DNA of 32,213 nucleotides from Actinomycetes bacterium (GCA_021790675.1 JAJYGN010000094.1:1-32213), one strand, 5' to 3'; positions 7,821 to 16,804 are shown, numbered from the stretch's first letter. Program-made: numbers and translations. Notes: a model not told the origin generated them from the letters alone.

Positions 7821-8854
7821 GACCGCACGGTGGTGCGTTCAGTATCTGTCACACTGTCACCGCGCTCGATGCCGTGTCGAATCAGCGTCGTGGCGAGGTA
7901 GGCGATTGTCGACTCGGCGCCCTGATTCGTGTTGACGCTGCTCGCGCTGAGTCCGTCGCAGCCGGCGCCCGTGCTCGCGATGCCCAGCGCGAGGCCGGCG
8001 TCGTTGGTGCCGTCGAACCACTGCGCGCTGAGCGCGACCCGCCGGGCCCAGCGATCGTCGCCGGTCAGGCGAAACGCGCGTTCGCAGGCGCGAGCCATCG
8101 CCCAGGCCTCGATCGGCTGCTGGTCGAAGTCGGGCTTCGCGCCCCCGGGCCCGCGGCCGCTCACCGGCGCGAAGCTGAAGTGTCCATCGAAGGTCTCCTC
8201 GGCGACGAGCCACTCGAGCATCGCGAGCGCCCCGTCGAGGCGAGGGTCGTCGTCAAAGTGGGCGGCGAGCGCGAGCTGGGCCTCGACCAAAAGGGCGTTG
8301 GCGTAAGCGAGACGATCCTCGGGCCAGGGCCAGTCGCGCGCGGGGTCGCCGAGCTTGAGCCTGTCGCGCGCGTCGGCGAGCAGCCCACGGGCGCCGGCGT
8401 GCTCGGGCTGCACCGAGACGACGTGGGCCGCGCCGATGACCGCGTGGGCCATCGAGCGCGAATACTTGCTTCGCCAGTTCACCGTGGCATCAAAGAGCGC
8501 GCCGGCTCGCTCGCGCACGATGGCGCTCGGCGAACCTGCGGCGATGCCGAGCCCCTCGAGTGCGCGAGCAGTCGCGTCGTCGCTGCGCTCTGCGCTCCAG
8601 GTTCCATCGTGGAAGCGGCGCAGGCGGAACCCGTCGGCGCCCTCGCTCGCGTCCTCGAGGAATGACAGGGCGATGTCGCACAAGCGTGCCGCGGCCGCGT
8701 CGAGAGTCAGCGGCGCGAGAAGTCCCAGTAGCCGACCGGCGTCATCGGTGCAGTAGCCGAGCCCGCGCAGGGGTCGATCCCCGCGGGCGTGTTCGACGAT
8801 CCCGTGGGAGTCGCAGAGCCGCTCGAGGTGTGAAAGCTTGATCGGCACCGTCAT
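7817..8854 (-). CDS. Six-hairpin (alpha/alpha-barrel) glycosidase-like protein
   Basis: The product has 345 residues, soluble and alpha-helical, without a signal peptide. Stretches such as RPLRGLGYCTDDAGRLLGL, FDGHFSFAPVSGRGPGG, DQQPIEAWAMARACERAFRLTGDDRWA and STGAGCDGLSASSVNTNQGAESTIAYL resemble the family commonly annotated as a glycosyltransferase or glycosidase-related protein encoded beside GH130 enzymes. The exact reaction is unknown to me. It overlaps the upstream GT4 gene by ATGA and the downstream GH130 gene by ATGA, so all three should be made together, probably for synthesis or turnover of one mannose-containing glycan. Confidence 0.65.
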   Translation of the reverse strand: MTVPIKLSHLERLCDSHGIVEHARGDRPLRGLGYCTDDAGRLLGLLAPLTLDAAAARLCDIALSFLEDASEGADGFRLRRFHDGTWSAERSDDATARALEGLGIAAGSPSAIVRERAGALFDATVNWRSKYSRSMAHAVIGAAHVVSVQPEHAGARGLLADARDRLKLGDPARDWPWPEDRLAYANALLVEAQLALAAHFDDDPRLDGALAMLEWLVAEETFDGHFSFAPVSGRGPGGAKPDFDQQPIEAWAMARACERAFRLTGDDRWARRVALSAQWFDGTNDAGLALGIASTGAGCDGLSASSVNTNQGAESTIAYLATTLIRHGIERGDSVTDTERTTVRS

Positions 8855-10062
8855 CGAGTGAGTGTCCGCCCGGAGATCTCATCGATGAGTCCGCCGAGGC
8901 GCAGCCCGATGCGCGGCCACACGAGCGACTGGCCCACCCGACGGGAGCGCTGCGCCATGGTTCTCGCGAGATCGGGTCGCGAGATCACCGCGTGCAGGGC
9001 GCGCGCGAGCGCCGGCACGTCGTCGAATTCGGTCACGATGCCGGCGCCGCCCGCGAGCAGCTCGACGGCGTGGGGGAAGCGTGTCGCCACGACGGGTCGA
9101 CCCGCGGCGAGCGCTTCGACGAGCACGCCCGAGGAGATCTGGTCGCGTGACTGGTAGGGCAAGACGACAACCGTCGCGCTGCGCACGAGCGCGTGCAGCG
9201 CCTCCCACCCGCGATAGCCGTCGGCGAACTCGACGATGTCGGCCACGCCGAGGCGGGCCACGAGTTCAACGAGGGACGCGCGATACGGGTCCTGACCGTT
9301 GGAGCAGAGGTTGGGATGCGTGCGCCCGGCGATCACGTAGCGCATGGTCGGCAGCGACTCGCGCACGATCGCGACTGCCTCGATGGCGTGCTCGAGGCCC
9401 TTGCCCGGCCCGAGCAAGCCCCAGGTGAGAGCGATGGGGCGCTCGTCGTTCGTGGGCAGTGCAGAGAAGTTCGACGCCGCGCCGTGGGGCACGACGACTG
9501 CATTGCGCGCGCTGTAGCCGGCGTTGAGGCGCTCGAGGGCCGACCGGCTGGGAACGATTGCTAGGTCGGTCGCATCCAGCAGGCTCTGGAGGACGAACCT
9601 CTGGTGCGCGCTGGGGTTGCGCAGGATCGTGTGCAGAGTCGCGATCGAGGGCACGCGCAAGCCCGCCACGAGGTCGAGGATCTCGTCGCCGTCGGGTCCG
9701 CCGTAGATGCCGTACTCGTGTTCGATGACGATGACGTCGCACGTGTTGAGATAGTCAACGACGTCATCGAGTGAGGTGGGGTCGTTGCGCACCCAGTGGC
9801 GCGCGACGTCCTCGGGCCACTCGAAGGGCTCGTCGTCGACGACACGCACGACGCGCACCTCCCAGCCGGGGTTGGCCTCGAGCAGGGCGGTTCGCACGTT
9901 CGCTGTGAAAGTCGCAATGCCGCATTCGGTGGGCGGATACGTGCCGATGAGGGCGACGCGCCGTGGAGTGCTGAGCAACCGAGCGGGTTCGCCGAACGCC
10001 GGCATCGTCCAGTCGGAGACGCCCTGCGGAAATACGTCACTTCCATGGTTTGAAAAAACCAT
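8851..10062 (-). CDS. GT4-family glycosyltransferase
   Basis: The product has about 403 residues with a GT-B fold. The N-terminal domain begins RRVALIGTYPPTECGIATFT, a hallmark of this GT4 subgroup. The C-terminal donor site includes LTWGLLGPGKGLEHAIEA, YVIAGRTHPNL and LPYQSRDQISSGVLVEALAAGRPVVA, where the retaining GT4 EX7E-type region lies. I chose the ATG at 10062 because GGAGG sits six bases upstream. The frame is open another 500 bp upstream, but that part is low-complexity Arg/Ala/Pro and antisense-like. This is the first gene of the ATGA-coupled set with the six-hairpin protein and GH130. The acceptor and sugar are unknown; mannose is suggested by the GH130 partner. Confidence 0.9.
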   Translation of the reverse strand: MVFSNHGSDVFPQGVSDWTMPAFGEPARLLSTPRRVALIGTYPPTECGIATFTANVRTALLEANPGWEVRVVRVVDDEPFEWPEDVARHWVRNDPTSLDDVVDYLNTCDVIVIEHEYGIYGGPDGDEILDLVAGLRVPSIATLHTILRNPSAHQRFVLQSLLDATDLAIVPSRSALERLNAGYSARNAVVVPHGAASNFSALPTNDERPIALTWGLLGPGKGLEHAIEAVAIVRESLPTMRYVIAGRTHPNLCSNGQDPYRASLVELVARLGVADIVEFADGYRGWEALHALVRSATVVVLPYQSRDQISSGVLVEALAAGRPVVATRFPHAVELLAGGAGIVTEFDDVPALARALHAVISRPDLARTMAQRSRRVGQSLVWPRIGLRLGGLIDEISGRTLTR

Positions 10063-10080
10063 GCCATGCCTCCAATGGAC
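10063..10080 (-). promoter_or_regulatory. Ribosome binding site that decides the GT4 start
   Basis: On the minus strand, GGAGG followed by six bases precedes the ATG at 10062. No comparable site precedes the upstream in-frame starts. This supports a 403-residue product rather than the 569-residue open frame. Confidence 0.6.
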
Positions 10081-10151
10081 CCATCTTGCCAGGGGTTGGA
10101 GAAAGTCGTGTCGGGGCTGGTCAGCGCGGTCAGAAAAAACATCCCCGCGAA

Positions 10152-10436
10152 CTAGCGCACGAGATTGAGCAGCGGACTGAGCAGTGAGGCGACGATCAGG
10201 ATGAGCACGATCCAGATGACGAGCTTGCCGCCGCGGCGCTTGCCGAGGTGCGAGGCCAGCACCCACTCCTGCTGAGCCATGCCGCTCGGGCTGAAGGGAT
10301 CGGCCTCGAACCCGGAACCCGCCGCGGGCCACATGATGGGCGGCTCGTCGGGGTTGGCGCCGGGGCGCGCCGCGCCCGCCAGTGGGGGCGAGCGCCGCTT
10401 TCGCGCGTCGCGCGAACGGGTTCTGCGCGCCATCAT
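10152..10436 (-). CDS. Small single-pass membrane protein, unknown function
   Basis: The product has about 94 residues with a basic, Arg-rich N-terminus, a Pro/Gly-rich middle and one C-terminal transmembrane helix (KLVIWIVLILIVASLLSPLL). I do not recognise the family. Two tandem ATGs (10436, 10433) are possible starts; the first follows TAGGCT by five bases, which fits a leaderless promoter. It is divergent from the Rieske gene and ends 90 bp before the GT4 gene on the same strand, so it may be the first gene of the glycan operon. Confidence 0.55.
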   Translation of the reverse strand: MMARRTRSRDARKRRSPPLAGAARPGANPDEPPIMWPAAGSGFEADPFSPSGMAQQEWVLASHLGKRRGGKLVIWIVLILIVASLLSPLLNLVR

Positions 10437-10447
10437 CGCCGAGCCTA
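10436..10447 (-). promoter_or_regulatory. -10 element of a leaderless promoter
   Basis: On the minus strand, TAGGCT (10447-10442) is followed by five bases and the ATG at 10436, the arrangement expected for a leaderless mRNA. Confidence 0.35.
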
Positions 10448-10489
10448 CGAGTCGAGCCGGGCGAGTGGGGGATCTTCAACATTGGGCCG

Positions 10490-11483
10490 ATGAACCTGAC
10501 GAACACCGACCTGTCCCTGCGACGCGCCTGGCACACGCTGTGTCGCTCCGAGGAGGTCACTGCGACGCCGCGGGCTTTCAGCCTGCTCGGCCATCGCTGG
10601 GTCGCCTACCGCACGAGCGCGGGTGCGCCCCTCGTGTTCCTCGATCGCTGTTCGCACCGCTTCTCCCCGCTGTCGATGGGCCAGTGCGAGGGGGACGCCC
10701 TGCGCTGCGTCTATCACGGGTGGGTCTTCGACGAGGACGGGCGCTGCGTCGAGATCCCCGCGCTCGGCGACGGGGCGACGCTGCCGTCAAGAGCGCAGCT
10801 GAGCGTCTACGAGTCGCACTCGATGCTCTTCGTCGCCCCCGAGGAGTCGTTGACCCCTCGCCCGCGCATCTCGGCGGCCGAGGACGCGTTGTTCCTGCGC
10901 GGCGATCTCGACGTGATCGAGACACGCGCGAGCGCGGCTCTGCTCGCTGACAACTTCCTCGACATGGCGCACTTCCCCTTCATTCACGCGGGTACTTTTG
11001 GAGCCGACGAGGCGCGCGAAGTGCCCCACTACTCGGTGACGCGAGACGGATACGACTTCGAAGCCACCTACGAGCACGACTTCGCCCATCGCGAAGACCC
11101 CGGCGTCGCGGCCGGCATCCGCCCCCTCGTCCAGCGCCGACGCCTCACGTATCGCTACGTGGCGCTCTTTCACCTCGAGCTCGACATCGACTTCCTCGAC
11201 GCCGGCGGGACTAACGTGATCGGCTTCTTCCTCACACCGATCGACGACGAGAGAGTGCGGATCTACTCGAGCCTCTGGCGCAACGACCTCGAGGGATCCG
11301 TCGAGCGCATGCGCGAGGTCATCGACTTCGAGGTCGCCGTGATCGAGGAGAACCTCGCCCTGCAGTCGCGCATGGAGGTGCTATCGATGCCCCTCGACAT
11401 CACGACCGAGGTGCACTCCCGCGGACAAGACGACCGTCGAACTACGTCGCGTCCTCGCCGATTTGGTAGCCGCGGCGAACTGA
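10490..11483 (+). CDS. Rieske [2Fe-2S] aromatic-ring-type oxygenase, alpha subunit, with a 3' frameshift
   Basis: This is a Rieske non-heme iron oxygenase component, as used for hydroxylation or O-demethylation. The Rieske ligands are CSH and, 19 residues later, CVYH. The mononuclear iron site is DNFLDMAHFPFIH. The start at 10490 (MNLTNTDLSLRRAWHTL) fits the family. The original frame runs past the expected end to 11587 with an Arg-rich non-family tail. A shift at about 11421-11428 (two bases missing in a CGCG run, or one extra) restores a normal ending, DKTTVELRRVLADLVAAAN, with a TGA at 11481-11483. This is either a real mutation losing about 19 C-terminal residues or a sequencing error. 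No reductase or ferredoxin gene is adjacent. Substrate unknown. Confidence 0.8.
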
Positions 11484-11586
11484 GCGGTCGTCGATTCGCG
11501 CTCACCGCGGGCCAGTCCTACTGTGGGCGTGACGGCGCTCGAGAGCGAAAAATTCGTCGTCGAGCCGTCAGAACGGAGGCTGGGTG

Positions 11587-13872
11587 ATGGAACTCGTTCG
11601 GTGGTTTGAGGACATTCATCTGGCCGACGCCCCGCTCGTCGGTGGCAAGGGAGCGAACCTCGGCGAGCTGACCCACGCGCAGCTACCCGTCCCTCCGGGC
11701 TTCGTCATCACCTCCGACGCCTACCATTACGCGGTCTCGAGCGCCGGCGTCGAGGCCGCGCTCGCCGCGGCTATTGCCAACGTGAAGCCCGAGAGCACCG
11801 CCGACCTCGCCCGGGCCGCGAGCGAGGCCCAGGAGAACCTTCGCCACCTGGCGTTGCCCGACGACCTGGTCCGGGCCATCCTGGACGCGTATCACCTGTT
11901 GGGCGACCGCGTGCGAGTGGCGGTGCGCTCCTCGGGCACTGGTGAAGACGCCGGTGACACGTCCTTCGCGGGCATGAACGTGACGTTCACGAATGTCGCG
12001 GGCGATGAAGCGCTTCTCGTCGCGGTGTGCAACTGCTGGGCGTCGCTCTACGGCGCGCGCGTGATCTCGTATCGGATCACACGCGGGCTCTCCGACGTGC
12101 CCTCGATGGGCGTCGTCGTCCAGGAGATGGTGCCCTCTGAGAGGTCGGGCGTGATGTTCACCGCCGACCCCTCGACGGGCGACACGTCGCGCGTCGTCAT
12201 CGAGGCGGCCTTTGGCCAGGGTGAGGTCGTCGTCAGCGGCGAGGTCGAGCCCGATACTTACGTGCTCACCAAGGACGGCCCGACCCTCGTGCACGTGCGC
12301 GTGGGCACGAAGGACTTCAAGATCGTGCGCGGCCCCGATGGCGAGGACCTGCACGTGGACCTCGCACCGGGTGAGGCGAGCCAGCGCGTCCTTAGCGACG
12401 AAGAGGCCGTGGACATCGCGCGCCTGGGTCTCGCCACGGAGGCCCACTACGCCAGCCCTCAGGACACCGAGTGGGCGATCGCCGGAGGCGCCACGTACCT
12501 GGTGCAGTCGCGTCCGATCACCACCCTGGGCGCGCCCGACGCCGCGCGTTCCGCCGACACCGGCCGAGTGCTGCTCCAGGGTCTCGCCGCGTCGAGCGGC
12601 CGCGCCGCGGGCGTGGTGCGCATTCTCTCCTCGGCCGACGACGGCGATCAGCTGATCGACGGTGAGGTGCTGGTCGCGCACATGACGAGCCCCGACTGGG
12701 TGCCGATCATGCGCCGTGCGAGCGCGCTCGTGACCGACGGCGGGGGAATGACCTGTCACGCGGCGATCGTCTCGCGTGAACTGGGGGTGCCCTGTGTCGT
12801 GGGGGCGCGCACCGCCACCACCACGCTGCGAAACGGCGAGATCGTCACCGTCGACGGCGCCCAGGGCGTCGTGCTCGAGGGTGACCAGGTCCCGGCAGCA
12901 GCGACCTCGTCGGTGAAGGTCGCTGCCGCACGCGAAGCGCAGCGCGCGCCACTGCCGCTCGCAACACGCCTCTACGTGAACCTGGCCTTCGCCGAGCACG
13001 CCGAAGAGGTGGCGGCCCTCGACGTCGACGGCGTGGGACTGCTGCGCGCTGAGTTCATGGTGACCGACGCGCTGTCCGGGGTGCATCCCAAGCTGTTGAT
13101 CGAGCGCGGTGAGTCGAAGTCCTTTGTCGACGCGATGGCGACCTCGCTGGTGAAGATCACCTCAGCCTTCGGAAACCGACCGGTCGTCTATCGCAGCATC
13201 GACTTTCGCTCCAACGAGTTCGCCAAGCTCGAGGGCGGAGACCGCTTCGAGCCGGTCGAGGAGAACCCGATGATCGGCTATCGGGGCTGCTATCGGTACG
13301 TGCGCGACCCCGAGGTCTTCAACCTCGAGCTCGCGGTCCTCGCCACGGTCTACGAGCAGACCCCGAATCTCACGTTGATGATCCCCTTCGTGCGCACCGC
13401 TTGGGAGCTCGAGGCCTGCCTCGAGCTGGTGGCGGCGAGCCCCCTGGGCGAGAGCGTGCCGATCTGGGTGATGGCCGAGGTGCCCTCGGTGGGTTATCGC
13501 GTTTCCGAGTACGCGGCGATGGGCATCAACGGGGTCTCCATCGGCAGCAACGACCTGACCCAGCTGATGCTCGGAGTGGACCGCGACAGCCAGGTCTGCG
13601 ACGAGCTCTTCGACGAGTCCGACGACGCCGTCCTCGACGCGATCGGGCGGATCATCAGCGCGTCGCACGCGGCGGGGATCACCTCGTCGCTGTGCGGCCA
13701 GGCCCCGTCGAACCACCCGGCGTTCGCCGAGCACCTGGTTCGACTGGGCATCACGTCGATCTCGGTCAATCCCGACGCCGTCGAGCGCGCGCGCGCGTCG
13801 ATCGCCCGCGCCGAGTGGCGTCTGCTCCTCGAGTCGGCCGATCCCGCGCACCGGGGCCTGGCGTCTCGCTGA
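11587..13872 (+). CDS. ppsA: Phosphoenolpyruvate synthase (pyruvate, water dikinase)
   Basis: The product has 761 residues, the usual PpsA length. It converts pyruvate, ATP and water to PEP, AMP and phosphate in gluconeogenesis. Domains in order are an N-terminal ATP-grasp domain ([20 protein letters not shown], then [19 protein letters not shown]), a swivelling phosphohistidine domain with the catalytic His near residue 391 in [20 protein letters not shown], and a PEP-binding TIM barrel ([33 protein letters not shown]) with the catalytic Cys near 703 in SSLCGQAPS. The ATG at 11587 has GGAGG seven bases upstream and is preferred over the GTG at 11584. The C-terminus is complete. Confidence 0.95.
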   Translation: MELVRWFEDIHLADAPLVGGKGANLGELTHAQLPVPPGFVITSDAYHYAVSSAGVEAALAAAIANVKPESTADLARAASEAQENLRHLALPDDLVRAILDAYHLLGDRVRVAVRSSGTGEDAGDTSFAGMNVTFTNVAGDEALLVAVCNCWASLYGARVISYRITRGLSDVPSMGVVVQEMVPSERSGVMFTADPSTGDTSRVVIEAAFGQGEVVVSGEVEPDTYVLTKDGPTLVHVRVGTKDFKIVRGPDGEDLHVDLAPGEASQRVLSDEEAVDIARLGLATEAHYASPQDTEWAIAGGATYLVQSRPITTLGAPDAARSADTGRVLLQGLAASSGRAAGVVRILSSADDGDQLIDGEVLVAHMTSPDWVPIMRRASALVTDGGGMTCHAAIVSRELGVPCVVGARTATTTLRNGEIVTVDGAQGVVLEGDQVPAAATSSVKVAAAREAQRAPLPLATRLYVNLAFAEHAEEVAALDVDGVGLLRAEFMVTDALSGVHPKLLIERGESKSFVDAMATSLVKITSAFGNRPVVYRSIDFRSNEFAKLEGGDRFEPVEENPMIGYRGCYRYVRDPEVFNLELAVLATVYEQTPNLTLMIPFVRTAWELEACLELVAASPLGESVPIWVMAEVPSVGYRVSEYAAMGINGVSIGSNDLTQLMLGVDRDSQVCDELFDESDDAVLDAIGRIISASHAAGITSSLCGQAPSNHPAFAEHLVRLGITSISVNPDAVERARASIARAEWRLLLESADPAHRGLASR

Positions 13873-13953
13873 CACGACTCGGCTACCTTCGTGGCAGCCA
13901 GACATCGTGAGAGTGGCGCGATTCTCTGGCGCTCGCCTCACGTGTTGGGGCGC

Positions 13954-13984
13954 TATTCTTTACAAATATGGCGAAAGTAAAGAA
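13954..13984 (+). promoter_or_regulatory. vapBC promoter and putative operator
   Basis: A -10-like TATTCT (13954-13959) lies eight bases before the ATG at 13968. A perfect 8-bp inverted repeat, TTCTTTAC (13956-13963) and GTAAAGAA (13977-13984), has a 13-bp spacer and straddles both the -10 and the start codon. Binding of the AbrB-type antitoxin here would block transcription. This is the expected autoregulation of a toxin-antitoxin operon. Confidence 0.5.
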
Positions 13985-14210
13985 ACGGTGGCGTAGCACC
14001 AGGATCAGTGAGAAGCACCAGGTGACCATTCCCGTGGACGCCATGCGAGTCGCTGGCTTGCGGGCGGGCGAACGAGTCATCGCCAGGCCAGACGGACCCG
14101 GACGGGTGGTGCTCGAGCGAGAAGAGGACGTGCTGGAGACGTTCGCGGGGTACCTGACGGGCGTCTACGACCGCGAAGTCCTCGAGCAGCTTCGTGACGA
14201 ATGGGACTAA
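13968..14210 (+). CDS. vapB: AbrB/SpoVT-fold antitoxin (VapB-type)
   Basis: The product has 80 residues. The swapped-hairpin AbrB DNA-binding domain is seen in TRISEKHQVTIPVDAMRVAGLRAGERV followed by VVLEREEDVLE. The C-terminal segment (TFAGYLTGVYDREVLEQLRDEWD) would be the toxin-binding tail. It overlaps vapC by 10 bp, so the two are co-translated. It probably represses its own promoter through the inverted repeat spanning its start codon. Lys/Arg at the N-terminus and a leaderless-looking start are visible. Confidence 0.85.
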   Translation: MAKVKKRWRSTRISEKHQVTIPVDAMRVAGLRAGERVIARPDGPGRVVLEREEDVLETFAGYLTGVYDREVLEQLRDEWD

Positions 14211-14617
14211 CCGTCATTGACGCTGGGGTTCTCATTGGATTCTTCGATGAGAGTGACGCCCACCATCTCGGGGCGAGCAAGGAATTGGCGAACGCCCGGC
14301 AGCGAGGTGATCAAATCGCCGTTCCCGCCTCAGCCCTTGCGGAGTCCCTCGTAGCCCCGGCACGCGATGGCGAGCCGTTAATCACGGCGGTTTGCGAGTT
14401 CATCGAGCGCCTCCCACTGTTAATTGTCGAGCTCGACAGTGACGTTGCCCTCGTGGCGGCGAGACTGCGCGCTCGTCACGGTCAGAAACTCAAATTGCCC
14501 GATGCGCTGGTTGTCGCTACCGCACTTCGCCACGGTGCGGATGTCCTCGTGACCACGGATCGAGGTTGGCCCAGCAAGAGAAGTCTCGGGTTCGACGGAC
14601 TCCTCATCGTGCTCTAG
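14201..14617 (+). CDS. vapC: PIN-domain ribonuclease toxin (VapC)
   Basis: The product has 138 residues, the normal VapC length. VapC toxins are Mg-dependent RNases that cut tRNA or rRNA. The acidic active-site residues are all present: Asp in TVIDAGVLIGFF, Glu in ASALAESLV, Asp in LKLPDALVVATAL and Asp in VLVTTDRGW. The toxin therefore looks functional. It is translated from an ATG inside the end of vapB. The AbrB-type antitoxin pairing is one of the common VapBC arrangements. Confidence 0.9.
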   Translation: MGLTVIDAGVLIGFFDESDAHHLGASKELANARQRGDQIAVPASALAESLVAPARDGEPLITAVCEFIERLPLLIVELDSDVALVAARLRARHGQKLKLPDALVVATALRHGADVLVTTDRGWPSKRSLGFDGLLIVL

Positions 14618-14712
14618 GGACTGTCTGTGCGGGCTCGCCGGCGCCAGGTCGCCCCGAGCAAACCTTGGAAGATTCGAGAGTTACTACGATGCAGTCGTCG
14701 CAAAGGGGACAC

Positions 14713-15186
14713 ATGAGAGCCTTCCAGGACTATTACCCCGAGCACCTCGCCCACTGCTACGGCTGCGGGCGTCTCAACGAACACGGCTACCACGTCGCGA
14801 CCGTCTGGGACGGCGAGGAGAGCCTGACGCGTTTCACTCCGCGCGAGTATCACACCGCGGTTCCCGGATACGTCTACGGCGGCCTGCTCGCGTCGCTCAT
14901 CGACTGTCATTCGACGGGCACCGCTGCTGCCGCGATGTATCGCGCCGATGTTCGAGAGATGGACACGTTGCCGGCGTTTCGCTTTGTCACGGCGTCACTG
15001 CTCGTCAGCTTCGCCAAGCCCACCCCGCTCGGGCCCGAGATCCAGATCCGCGGCCGCGTGGGCGAGATCGCCGGGCGCAAGGTGCGCGTCGTCTCGGACC
15101 TGATCGTCGATGGTGTGGTGACGGTCACCGGCGACGTGCTCTGCGTGCAGATGCCCGAGGCCTTCGCGGTACAAGCGCCGGATTGA
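14713..15186 (+). CDS. Hotdog-fold thioesterase (PaaI-like)
   Basis: The product has about 157 residues with a single hotdog domain. AHCYGCGRLNEHGYHVATVWDG at the N-terminus and VPGYVYGGLLASLIDCHSTGTAAAAMY (the central helix, with Asp and His in the active-site region) are typical of acyl-CoA thioesterases of the PaaI superfamily. TASLLVSFAKPTPLGPEIQIRGRV is the following strand. The ATG at 14713 has AAGGGG four bases upstream; an in-frame ATG at 14689 is an alternative. The acyl-CoA substrate is unknown. It stands alone between the VapBC pair and the aldehyde dehydrogenase gene. Confidence 0.85.
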   Translation: MRAFQDYYPEHLAHCYGCGRLNEHGYHVATVWDGEESLTRFTPREYHTAVPGYVYGGLLASLIDCHSTGTAAAAMYRADVREMDTLPAFRFVTASLLVSFAKPTPLGPEIQIRGRVGEIAGRKVRVVSDLIVDGVVTVTGDVLCVQMPEAFAVQAPD

Positions 15187-15310
15187 AATCATTTCGCCCC
15201 GCGAAGGGTCGTTGGTCACGGCGCCCCGGTGACACGTCCACGCGTTTCGGGCTAAAGATGGAGGGGTAAAAACCGCCCGGGGGACTCCGGCGGCGACGAA
15301 GGGAAGAGTC

Positions 15311-16675
15311 ATGGCATTCACCGCGATCAATCCGGCCACCGAAGAGGTCATCGCCGAGTATCCGGCGCACACCCCGGAACAGATCGAGGCGGCAGTGGCC
15401 CAGGCCGTCACGACCTTTGCCAGCTGGAAGATGACCCCCTTTAAGGACCGCGGCGAGCTGATGACCCGCGCGGCCCAGTTGCTCGAGGACGAGCTCGACA
15501 GCGCGGCAGCCCTTCTCACCTCGGAGATGGGCAAGACCTTCGTCCAGGCCAAGGGCGAAGTGATGAAGTGCGCCAAGACGATGCGCTACTACGCCGAGCA
15601 CGCCGAAGAGCTCCTCGGCGAGGAGATCATCGCCTCGCCCGCCTCGCGCAGCGGCATCCGCTACGAGCCCCTCGGCACCGTGCTCGCCGTGATGCCCTGG
15701 AACTTCGCGCTCTGGCAGGCGGTGCGCTTCGCGGCGCCGGCCATGATGGCGGGCAACGTCGGCATCTTGAAGCACGCGCACAACGTGCCCGGCTCCGCCC
15801 TGTACTTAGAGAGCCTGTTCCTGCGCGCCGGATTCCCCAAGGGCGTGTTCGCGAACCTCTTCCTCGGCCACCAGGCCCTCGCGGACCTGATCGCTGACGA
15901 TCGTGTCGCCGCGGTGACACTCACCGGTTCTGAAGTCGCCGGCCAGAAGGTCGGCGCCCAGGCCGGTGCGAACCTAAAGAAGTGCGTGCTCGAACTCGGT
16001 GGATCGGATGCGTTCATTATCGCGAGCTCGGCCGACATGGACACGACCGTCCCGATGGCGGTTACGGCCCGCATCCAGAACAACGGCCAGAGCTGCATCG
16101 CGGCCAAGCGCTTCATTGTCGTAAAGGAGCGCTCCGAGGAGTTCATCGAGCGCTTCACCAAGGCCATGAGCGAAGTGAAGGTCGGCGACCCGATGGACCC
16201 GGAGACCAACATGGGACCGCTGGTTAACGCCGAGCAGCGCGAGTTGATCCACGCCCAGGTGCTCGACTCGGTCGCCAAGGGCGCGGTAGTGCGCTGCGGC
16301 GGCAAGATGATCGAGGGCACGGGCTACTACTACGAGGCCACGGTTCTTACCAACGTGCCGCGCGACTCGCGCGCGGGCTGCGAAGAGCTCTTCGGTCCGG
16401 TCGCGGTCGTCGAGGTCGTCGAGGACCTGGACGAGGCGATCACGCTCGCCAACTCGACCCCGTGGGGGCTGGGCGGCTCGATCTGGGCAACGGATCCCAG
16501 TGAAATCGAGCGCGCGATCAACGGCGTGGAGTCGGGGATGGTCTTCGCCAACGCGATCGTCGCCTCGACCCCCGAGCTGCCCTTCGGTGGCATCAAGAAG
16601 TCGGGATATGGCCGCGAGCTCTCGGCGATGGGCATCCGCGAGTTCACGAACGCCAAGACCTTCTACATCGCCTAG
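15311..16675 (+). CDS. gabD: NAD(P)-dependent aldehyde dehydrogenase, succinate-semialdehyde type
   Basis: The product has 454 residues and is closest in layout to short SSADH proteins (GabD1/Sad), which oxidise succinate semialdehyde to succinate. It begins AFTAINPATEEVIAEYPAHT. The cofactor region is VMPWNFALWQAVRFAAPAMM. The general base is Glu228 in LELGGSDAF and the nucleophile is Cys262 in NNGQSCIAAKRF. EELFGPVAVV and LPFGGIKKSGYGREL follow near the end. The start has a purine-rich GGGAAGAG a few bases upstream. The exact aldehyde is an inference, since the family is broad. Confidence 0.88.
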   Translation: MAFTAINPATEEVIAEYPAHTPEQIEAAVAQAVTTFASWKMTPFKDRGELMTRAAQLLEDELDSAAALLTSEMGKTFVQAKGEVMKCAKTMRYYAEHAEELLGEEIIASPASRSGIRYEPLGTVLAVMPWNFALWQAVRFAAPAMMAGNVGILKHAHNVPGSALYLESLFLRAGFPKGVFANLFLGHQALADLIADDRVAAVTLTGSEVAGQKVGAQAGANLKKCVLELGGSDAFIIASSADMDTTVPMAVTARIQNNGQSCIAAKRFIVVKERSEEFIERFTKAMSEVKVGDPMDPETNMGPLVNAEQRELIHAQVLDSVAKGAVVRCGGKMIEGTGYYYEATVLTNVPRDSRAGCEELFGPVAVVEVVEDLDEAITLANSTPWGLGGSIWATDPSEIERAINGVESGMVFANAIVASTPELPFGGIKKSGYGRELSAMGIREFTNAKTFYIA

Positions 16676-16740
16676 GCGCGGGTGCCGTTTCGGTTCGGCG
16701 CACGGATATAGTTTGAATTCTGACTCTTCTGGCGTTCTAC

Positions 16741-16804
16741 TGGACGGATTACGCACTCAGTAGGTATAATTAGATCTGTTAGTACGTAACGAGGGATCTA
16801 AAGA
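16741..16804 (+). promoter_or_regulatory. hipBA promoter with nested dyad operator
   Basis: A consensus -10 TATAAT is at 16765-16770, with a weaker -35 candidate TGGACG at 16741-16746. Overlapping and just downstream are two nested inverted repeats: outer TTAGATC (16770-16776) with GATCTAA (16795-16801), and inner GTTA (16778-16781) with TAAC (16787-16790). The expected transcription start falls inside. The Shine-Dalgarno-like GAGGG (16791-16795) overlaps the downstream half-site. HipB proteins are known to repress their own operon from such dyads. Confidence 0.6.

Noticed and set aside
10063..10560. N-terminal extension of the GT4 frame by 166 codons
   Set aside because: The extension is antisense to a better small membrane-protein frame and to the Rieske start, is low complexity, and the GGAGG-preceded ATG at 10062 matches the family N-terminus.
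15205..15300. Inverted GTCAC/GTGAC near 15220 and GC-rich leader before the aldehyde dehydrogenase, considered as a riboswitch or terminator
   Set aside because: Only a 5-bp stem without T-run and no recognisable aptamer core; insufficient to call.
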